Of a DNA stretch of 64,000 nucleotides, positions 59,486 through 64,000 are shown one piece after another. Source of the DNA: CAZOOK01 sp964581385 (GTDB taxonomy: Bacteria > Pseudomonadota > Gammaproteobacteria > Nevskiales > Nevskiaceae); contig CAZOOK010000001.1 in assembly GCA_964581385.1 (NCBI GenBank), forward strand, positions 124,001 to 188,000, written 5' to 3'. The position numbers and the translations under genes were made by a program. Numbering within the stretch: position 1 is the stretch's first letter; every line of letters starts with the position of its first letter. The notes under the pieces were generated by a model. It did no database searches. It was not told the origin of the DNA and saw nothing but the letters and a program-made list of their open reading frames with translations.

Positions 59486-61576
59486 CTACTGCGGGGTCGT
59501 CCATTTTTGCAGCCACGCCAGAACCGTTTCGTGCCATTGCACGCTGTTCTGTGGCTTCAACACCCAGTGATTTTCGTCGGGAAAATACAGGAACTGACTC
59601 GGTATGCCGCGCCGCTGCAAAGCGGTGAACATCGCCACGCCTTGTTCCAGCGGAATGCGGAAATCCTGGCCGCCTTGAACCACCAGCATCGGCACTTTCC
59701 AGTCGGCCACGTGATTGACCGGATTGAACTGCTCGTAATTGAGCGGCACATCGTATTGCGTGCCTTTGTTCTCCCATTCGTCGAACCAAAGCTCCTCGGT
59801 CGAGTAGGACATCATGCGGTTGTCGAACACGCCGTCGTGCGAGACCAGGCATTTCCACGCGCCTGATTCCGGTGCCGCCCAATTGCCGGCGATCCAGTTG
59901 ACCATATAGCCGCCGTAGGACGCGCCAAGCGCGCAAGCACGGGTGCCGTCGAGGAAATCGTATTTGGCGATTGCGTGCGCCCAGCCCTTTTTCAGATCTT
60001 CGAGCGGCTTGCCGCCCCAGTCGCCGCTGATCGAGTCGGTGAATGCCTGGCCGTAACCCGTGGAGCCGTGGAAGTCGATGAAGACGACCGCGAAGCCGGC
60101 GCCCGCGTAGGTCTGCGGATTCCAGCGGTAATGCCAGTCATTGCCCATGCTGCCCTGTGGACCGCCGTGGATGATGAAAGCGACCGGATATTTCTTGCCC
60201 GCTTGGTAGCCAGCCGGTTTCACGACGTGGCCATACACGGTCTCATCGTTCCAGCCTTTGAAGCTGAACTGTTCCGGTTCACCAAGCGCGATATCCGCGA
60301 GCCGCTCGGCATTGAGCCGCGTGAGCGCCGCTGCCGCGCCGCCGTCGAGCTTGGCGTGAAAAAGCTGCGCGGGCGAAGTCAGTGAATCCTGTGTGTAGAC
60401 AACGCCGTCGCGGCAGACATCGAACGCGCTGACATGGCCATCACCGGTCAGCGCATGAACTTTGCCATCGGCAACGCTGACGGCGAACAACCGCGTTTGG
60501 CCGAGATCGTCGGCCAACGTGTACAGCGTGCGGCCGTCGCGCGACCACCCCAGCCCACTCGCGGAGCGATCCCATTTCGGCGCGACCTCGCGCGTCGCGC
60601 CGCTCGCCAGATCCTTGACCATGATGCCGAAGCGGTCGGACTCGAAACCCGCACGCTTCATGGCGCGGTAGGCGAGCGTTTTGCCATCCGGTGACACCAT
60701 CGGCCCGGCGTCCCAGGCAGGATTGTCGGCGGTCAGATTCACAGCTGCTTTCGCGCCATCGACCGGTACGCGGAACAGATCGAAATTCGTGCTCCACGGC
60801 TCCGTGCTTCCCGCGATGCGGGCGGTGAAGATTACGGTCGCGCTGTCGGACGTGAAGGTGTAATCGCTGTCATCGCCGTCCGGCTTCGAAGGCACGTCGC
60901 CATCGATGCCCTTGGTGATCCACACCGGCGCGCCGCTCGCTAAGCCATGCGCGTCGAGCGCAAGCGCGAACAGCTGCGAGCGCGTGCCATTGCTCCAGGT
61001 ATCCCAATGGCGGATAAATAACTTGTCGAAGACTTCACCGCTGCTTTTCCGCGTGGCGCGCTCATCAAGACGCTTCTTCGTGCATTCCGGCGTGTCGCAA
61101 TCCGGAAACACTTCCATCGATACGACGATGCGTTTGCCGTCTGGTGATAACGCGAAGGTGCCGACTTCCAGTGGCAGCTTTGTCACCGGCTGCGCGTCGC
61201 CGCCGGAAAGATCGAGCCGCCACACCTGCTGACTGTCCGAGCGCGCGGAGAGGAAATAAATCGCGCGGCCATCGGCGGCCCAGCGCGGCGAGGTGGCGCT
61301 GTTGCTGCGCGCTGTCAGGCGGCGCGGCGCCGCGCTCTTAGCGTGCAGATCCAGCAGCCAGAGTCCGTTCACGCCCTTATTGGCGTCGTAATCGGTTTCG
61401 CGCAATTGATAGACGACGTAGCGGCCGTCCGGCGACAGGCGCGGATCGGAGACGCGATCGAGCATGACCAGATCGTGTACTGAGAACGGTTTCATCGAAC
61501 TGTTTCCGGTGGCGGTATTGGCGGCTGGACTCGCGATCGCGAGCAGCACGGCGGTGGCGAGCAGAATGGATTTCAT
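59486..61576 (-). CDS. Secreted S9 prolyl-oligopeptidase-family peptidase (acylaminoacyl/dipeptidyl type)
   Basis: A 696-residue exported serine peptidase. Signal residues 1-21 (LLATAVLLAIASPAANTA). The N-terminal beta-propeller has repeated YxSxDGK-like blades (SDPRLSPDGRYVVYQLRETD, FALSPDGKRIVVSMEVFPD, PMVSPDGKTLAYRAMKRAGF). The C-terminal hydrolase has FIIHGGPQGSMGNDWHYRW, the nucleophile elbow GASYGGYMVNWIAGN, the acid in VVQGGQDFRIPLEQG and the His in FPDENHWVLKP. It cleaves peptides in the periplasm or outside. It is convergent with the HDOD gene. Length and order fit family S9C. Confidence 0.9.
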   Translation of the reverse strand: MKSILLATAVLLAIASPAANTATGNSSMKPFSVHDLVMLDRVSDPRLSPDGRYVVYQLRETDYDANKGVNGLWLLDLHAKSAAPRRLTARSNSATSPRWAADGRAIYFLSARSDSQQVWRLDLSGGDAQPVTKLPLEVGTFALSPDGKRIVVSMEVFPDCDTPECTKKRLDERATRKSSGEVFDKLFIRHWDTWSNGTRSQLFALALDAHGLASGAPVWITKGIDGDVPSKPDGDDSDYTFTSDSATVIFTARIAGSTEPWSTNFDLFRVPVDGAKAAVNLTADNPAWDAGPMVSPDGKTLAYRAMKRAGFESDRFGIMVKDLASGATREVAPKWDRSASGLGWSRDGRTLYTLADDLGQTRLFAVSVADGKVHALTGDGHVSAFDVCRDGVVYTQDSLTSPAQLFHAKLDGGAAAALTRLNAERLADIALGEPEQFSFKGWNDETVYGHVVKPAGYQAGKKYPVAFIIHGGPQGSMGNDWHYRWNPQTYAGAGFAVVFIDFHGSTGYGQAFTDSISGDWGGKPLEDLKKGWAHAIAKYDFLDGTRACALGASYGGYMVNWIAGNWAAPESGAWKCLVSHDGVFDNRMMSYSTEELWFDEWENKGTQYDVPLNYEQFNPVNHVADWKVPMLVVQGGQDFRIPLEQGVAMFTALQRRGIPSQFLYFPDENHWVLKPQNSVQWHETVLAWLQKWTTPQ

Positions 61577-61646
61577 CGCGAGGCGGATATGGTGCGTGAA
61601 GTACGCATGGTAAGTGCGGACGCCGCGCGGCGAAAGCGGGACAGTC

Positions 61647-61820
61647 TCATTGATTCGGTGCGCGCAGGCGCTGTAGCCAAAGGATCGCCATCTCCCTGCG
61701 CTCCTGCGGCGACAGCGTCACCAGAAACTGCAGCTTCGCGCGGATGGTGGCAACAGCGCCGAGGATATCGGGCAGATCCTGATCGGAAAGCTTCGCCGAA
61801 ACCCGGTTGTCATCAGACAT
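61647..61820 (-). pseudogene. Truncated small conserved gene (N-terminal domain only)
   Basis: 57 codons from ATG 61820, with AGGGG upstream. MSDDNRVSAKLSDQDLPDIL, GAVATIRAKLQFLVTLSPQE resembles the N-terminal half of a group of about 120-residue proteins that continue LxPEERRxLPKMGDKS. After ...LSPQERR the frame departs into EMAILWLQRLRAPNQ and stops. This suggests 3' loss or a frameshift, with the peptidase gene 71 bp beyond. The family memory is uncertain, so a short intact protein is possible. Confidence 0.4.
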
Positions 61821-62009
61821 TTTGAAATACCCCTGTTTGAGTTTGTGATTACAGTGCCGGCGAAAGCCAGGCACCGAAGGTCATTACGAGAATGGCGGGT
61901 GAAGTCCGTCGTCGGACAGGGAGCATCATGAGAACAATCCAGGGATTCTCTCGTAACATTCGTTCCGGCGGGGCTGCAAATACTCGTCGAGCTTGAAGCG
62001 CCGCCGACG

Positions 62010-62015
62010 TATAAT
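62010..62015 (+). promoter_or_regulatory. Candidate -10 box (TATAAT) of the TIR-like gene
   Basis: TATAAT lies about 70 nt before ATG 62085. Initiation near 62022 would fall after the GTG at 62019, so that upstream start is ruled out if this promoter is used. No good -35 is seen at standard spacing. Confidence 0.45.
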
Positions 62016-62084
62016 TCGGTGAAAACTGAGGTGTCTTTCGGGTGCATTTTCAAGTGGCACCGTAGCCTTGCTCATTCTCACGAC

Positions 62085-62954
62085 ATGGATCGAAATATGG
62101 CTGATCTTCCGCGTATCTTTATAGCCTCTTCTCGCGAAGCGCTTCCGGTAGCCGAAGCGGTAAATGTCAGGCTGGAGCACGATGGTCGAGTTAAACAGTG
62201 GGATAACGCATTTGACTTGTCGTCATTGACATTGCCTGCTTTGTTTGCGCGCACAAAGGAAACTGACTACGCCGTATTCGTTTTTCATAAAGATGATCAA
62301 ACAATCATTCGAGGAGAAACCTATAGCACTGTTCGAGACAATGTTGTCTTCGAACTGGGCCTTTTTATTGGAGGCCTGGGCATTGAGAAGTGCTTTGTGT
62401 TGGTTCCTAAGTCAGTGGAACGGGAGTTTCGACTCCCCACTGATCTTGCGGGACTTACGGTGACTGCATATGACGACACCATAGAGGACATGGTGGACGC
62501 CGTAACAACGAGCTGCGCAAAAATTAAGCAAGCAATACGGAAGACGTGGGGGGCGTCAGCGGAAGCGCAACAACCTGCTGCATCAGTACAAGCACTTGAC
62601 CCGCTTCGAACCCTTCAATCTGAACTCTGGCGCGCTCGCATTGATCTGCAGCGAGCAGCCGAACAGGTCGCTGCGATGCATAGCGCTATCGTCACTCATT
62701 TCATGGCCGCCGCAAAACCAGCCACAGAGTCGGAAATCGCAAAATGGGAAGAAGGGGCAAGAGCAAGCTATAGTAGCGCACCGAAGATTGGTATGCGCAA
62801 TACGTTCTACGTAGACAGAGACGTCATTATTCCTACATTGCACGGTGCAAACTCAATCTCAGTCATAGTAGCGGCAGGCGTGAAAGTATTTGGGTTAGAT
62901 CAGTGGAGCCACAACTCTGTCTACTTCATGGATGGCTATCGCAAGTACGGCTAA
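62085..62954 (+). CDS. TIR-like (CAP12/Pycsar-effector type) predicted NADase with unrecognised C-terminal domain
   Basis: A roughly 289-residue protein. Residues 8-150 match the TIR-like fold of the PF10137 type: RIFIASSREALPVAEAVNVR, then ETDYAVFVFHKDDQTI and, most telling, RDNVVFELGLFIGGLGIEKC with the catalytic-type Glu, then FVLVPKSVEREFRLPTDLAG. A helical middle (about 180-230, LQSELWRARIDLQRAAEQVA) may mediate assembly. The last 70 residues (IGMRNTFYVDRDVIIPTLHG, ISVIVAAGVKVFGLDQWSHN) are not recognised and could be a sensor. No cyclase is adjacent, so it may be a stand-alone defence protein. Codon use is AT-richer than its neighbours, a sign of transfer. ATG 62097 is an alternative start. 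Confidence 0.75.
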   Translation: MDRNMADLPRIFIASSREALPVAEAVNVRLEHDGRVKQWDNAFDLSSLTLPALFARTKETDYAVFVFHKDDQTIIRGETYSTVRDNVVFELGLFIGGLGIEKCFVLVPKSVEREFRLPTDLAGLTVTAYDDTIEDMVDAVTTSCAKIKQAIRKTWGASAEAQQPAASVQALDPLRTLQSELWRARIDLQRAAEQVAAMHSAIVTHFMAAAKPATESEIAKWEEGARASYSSAPKIGMRNTFYVDRDVIIPTLHGANSISVIVAAGVKVFGLDQWSHNSVYFMDGYRKYG

Positions 62955-62965
62955 TCGGAGTCCGA

Positions 62966-63001
62966 TAGGTCGGAATAGCCCGCAGGCCGTATTCCGACCT
63001 A
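62966..63001. repeat. REP palindrome 1
   Basis: TAGGTCGGAATA and TATTCCGACCTA are perfect 12-bp arms around a 12-bp GC-rich loop. It lies 12 bp after the TIR-like gene stop. The same core recurs at 63335 and 63786. Confidence 0.85.
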
Positions 63002-63038
63002 CATGAAGTAAATTTTGCGATGTGTGAGTGAGCCATAT

Positions 63039-63347
63039 ATGGCGGGGTCTATGATCTTTAATCTGGCGGCTGTTGCGATCTGGACCCTGGTTCAGCTTGC
63101 CGGACTTGTTGCACAAGCCACTGGGAGAGAACAGCGGAAAGTACGGGCAATTGATTTATGGTCCGAACGGCGCGGAATACCGTGGTGGATGACTGACCTG
63201 CTCTTACTTATCTGCGCAACAGCTGTAATGCTTTTCGTTGCTAATCGAGAGCGGTCGCCAGTGCTAGGTGTAATGGTACTGGCATGGGCGATTCCGGGTA
63301 GGAAGGCCATTGGTTGGCTGATTCACAAGCCCAGTAGGTCGGAATAG
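63039..63347 (+). CDS. Small membrane protein of the TIR/REP patch
   Basis: A roughly 102-residue protein with two clear transmembrane helices (MIFNLAAVAIWTLVQLAGLV, about 5-27; WWMTDLLLLICATAVMLFVA, about 49-68) and a likely third, weaker one (VLGVMVLAWAIPGRKAIGWL). Between the first two lies a basic loop (TGREQRKVRAIDLWSERRG). No family is recognised. The stop TAG lies inside REP 2, so the last residues (SRSE) are REP-coded and the protein may be truncated. Start is unclear: ATG 63039 is used, with a TTG at 63015 and ATG 63051 possible, and no strong ribosome site. It follows the TIR-like gene by 84 bp. Confidence 0.5.
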   Translation: MAGSMIFNLAAVAIWTLVQLAGLVAQATGREQRKVRAIDLWSERRGIPWWMTDLLLLICATAVMLFVANRERSPVLGVMVLAWAIPGRKAIGWLIHKPSRSE

Positions 63348-63377
63348 CCCGCAGGGCGTATTCCGACTTCCGCGAGC
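63335..63377. repeat. REP palindrome 2 with flank, left arm of a perfect inverted pair
   Basis: TAGGTCGGAATA, GCCCGCAGGGCG and TATTCCGACTTC make REP 2, plus CGCGAGC. All 43 bp recur as the exact reverse complement at 63779-63821. It contains the stop codon of the membrane-protein gene and joins directly to the truncated transposase frame. Confidence 0.88.
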
Positions 63378-63770
63378 TATCCATTCCGGATCGATGCCAT
63401 AGTGGTTCTGCCGGACCATCTGCATGCAATGTGGACGTTGCCAGATGGCAACTCTGATTTCTCAACTCGCTGGCGTCTGATCAAAACGGTATTCGCCAGA
63501 CAGATACCCGCGACCGAGCGTCTATCGGCCGTCCGGAAAAGAAAAGGTGAACGCGGCATCTGGCAACGGCGCTTTTGGGAACACGCCATTCGCGATGAGC
63601 ATGATTGGGAGCGGCATGTGGACTATATTCACTTCAATCCGGTGAAACATGGCTACGCCAAACAAGCGATTGACTGGCCGTATTCAAGCTTTCATCGTTT
63701 CGTCCGCGAGGGACAATATGCTGTGGATTGGGGTGGCGGGAGTGATTCGAAGATCGATGGCTATGAATAG
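63378..63770 (+). pseudogene. 5'-truncated RAYT (REP-associated tyrosine transposase, Y1 family)
   Basis: About 130 codons of a REP-associated transposase. YPFRIDAIVVLPDHLHAMWT carries the HxH metal motif of HUH enzymes; FSTRWRLIKTVFARQIP, RGIWQRRFWEHAIRDEHDWE, and VDYIHFNPVKHGYAKQAIDW, with the conserved region around the catalytic Tyr, follow intact. The usual first 45-55 codons (the start of the HUH fold) are missing: the frame runs straight back into REP 2 and meets the TAG at 63345. No start codon with a ribosome site precedes the HxH motif. It sits exactly between two inverted REP copies. Confidence 0.8.
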
Positions 63771-63778
63771 TGGGGATC

Positions 63779-63821
63779 GCTCGCGGAAGTCGGAATACGC
63801 CCTGCGGGCTATTCCGACCTA
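63779..63821. repeat. REP palindrome 3 with flank, right arm of a perfect inverted pair
   Basis: The reverse complement of 63335-63377 without a mismatch (GCTCGCG, GAAGTCGGAATA, CGCCCTGCGGGC, TATTCCGACCTA). It follows the truncated RAYT stop by 8 bp. Confidence 0.88.
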
Positions 63822-63863
63822 CATAGACTTAATCTGGCATGGGGTTTTACTGAGGGCATTCTC

Positions 63864-64000
63864 GTGGTTACCAAAGAAGAAGTTGCCGCATTCATTGCTG
63901 AAGAATTTCCGCAAACAAAAGTCGTGATCGAGGCTGTTGGAAATCTCGGTGCCACGGTATCGCTTGAAGTCGGCCCAGAAGATCTTCGACCCGGCGGCAC
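63864..64000 (+). CDS. PaaI-type hotdog thioesterase, partial (5' end only)
   Basis: The first 45 codons, cut by the window edge. GTG 63864 has GAGG about 8 nt upstream. The peptide VTKEEVAAFIAEEFPQTKVV and LGATVSLEVGPEDLRPGGT ends at the conserved ..LRPGGT(VSGP) block that opens the hotdog fold of PaaI-like acyl-CoA thioesterases. The active-site residues lie beyond the window. The opposite strand is also open but has no family pattern. Confidence 0.65.
   Translation, partial: MVTKEEVAAFIAEEFPQTKVVIEAVGNLGATVSLEVGPEDLRPGG

Overview
The window is a gene-dense, high-GC chromosomal segment that looks like a free-living gammaproteobacterium. Three gene orders match that class: ygfB-pepP-ubiH-ubiI, methyltransferase-rnhA-dnaQ next to gloB, and fadB-fadA. 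A divergent pair of aerobic steroid-ring oxygenases (KshA-like and HsaA-like) and a 2-methylcitrate cluster suggest a steroid or sterol degrader, perhaps of the Steroidobacter/Nevskia/Solimonas kind. The taxonomic call is inference from gene content. No rRNA, tRNA, CRISPR array, phage or complete insertion sequence was seen.

Layout. 0.1-7.3 kb: ferritin-like protein (+), then a leftward group of bioA, alcohol dehydrogenase, thioesterase, argA and a secreted S15-type hydrolase. 7.3-8.6 kb: a control region with two matching palindromes and a 280-bp MITE-like element ending 3 bp before a TetR-type gene. 8.7-13 kb: ygfB-pepP-ubiH-ubiI. 13-19.5 kb: MaoC-like gene, then prpC-acnD-prpF for propionyl-CoA use. 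19.5-22.5 kb: a decayed copy, then an intact copy, of a porin/PstS-like module. 22.7-30.8 kb: mutS, small envelope proteins (DUF3617, DUF2970, DUF1329), an AarF/UbiB kinase, a DUF6918-like protein, a rhodanese and a transaldolase. 31-36.3 kb: PQQ-type beta-propeller, SnoaL-like protein, hsaA-like and kshA-like genes, and the 3' remnant of a ketosteroid-isomerase-like gene.

36.9-48 kb is a leftward block: gloB, then nine tightly packed genes (one small secreted protein, three TPR proteins of which two are lipoproteins, another small secreted protein, ExbB/TolQ-type, two ExbD/TolR-type, and a TonB/AgmX-type protein), then fabI. The nine genes look like a proton-motive-force-driven, envelope-spanning machine related to the core of the myxobacterial Agl/Glt apparatus. 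It is the most interesting multi-gene system here.

48-61.6 kb: methyltransferase-rnhA-dnaQ, an outer-membrane barrel, an ArsR-methyltransferase fusion, fadBA, ilvE, hldE, an HDOD protein and a secreted S9 peptidase. 61.6-64 kb is an accessory patch with a truncated small gene, a TIR-like putative NADase with an unrecognised C-terminal region, a small membrane protein, three REP palindromes and a 5'-truncated RAYT transposase held between perfect inverted REP copies. It ends in the start of a PaaI-type thioesterase.

A common metabolic thread: KshA and HsaA open the steroid ring system, FadBA can run beta-oxidation, and the propionyl-CoA released can enter the methylcitrate route through PrpC, AcnD and PrpF.
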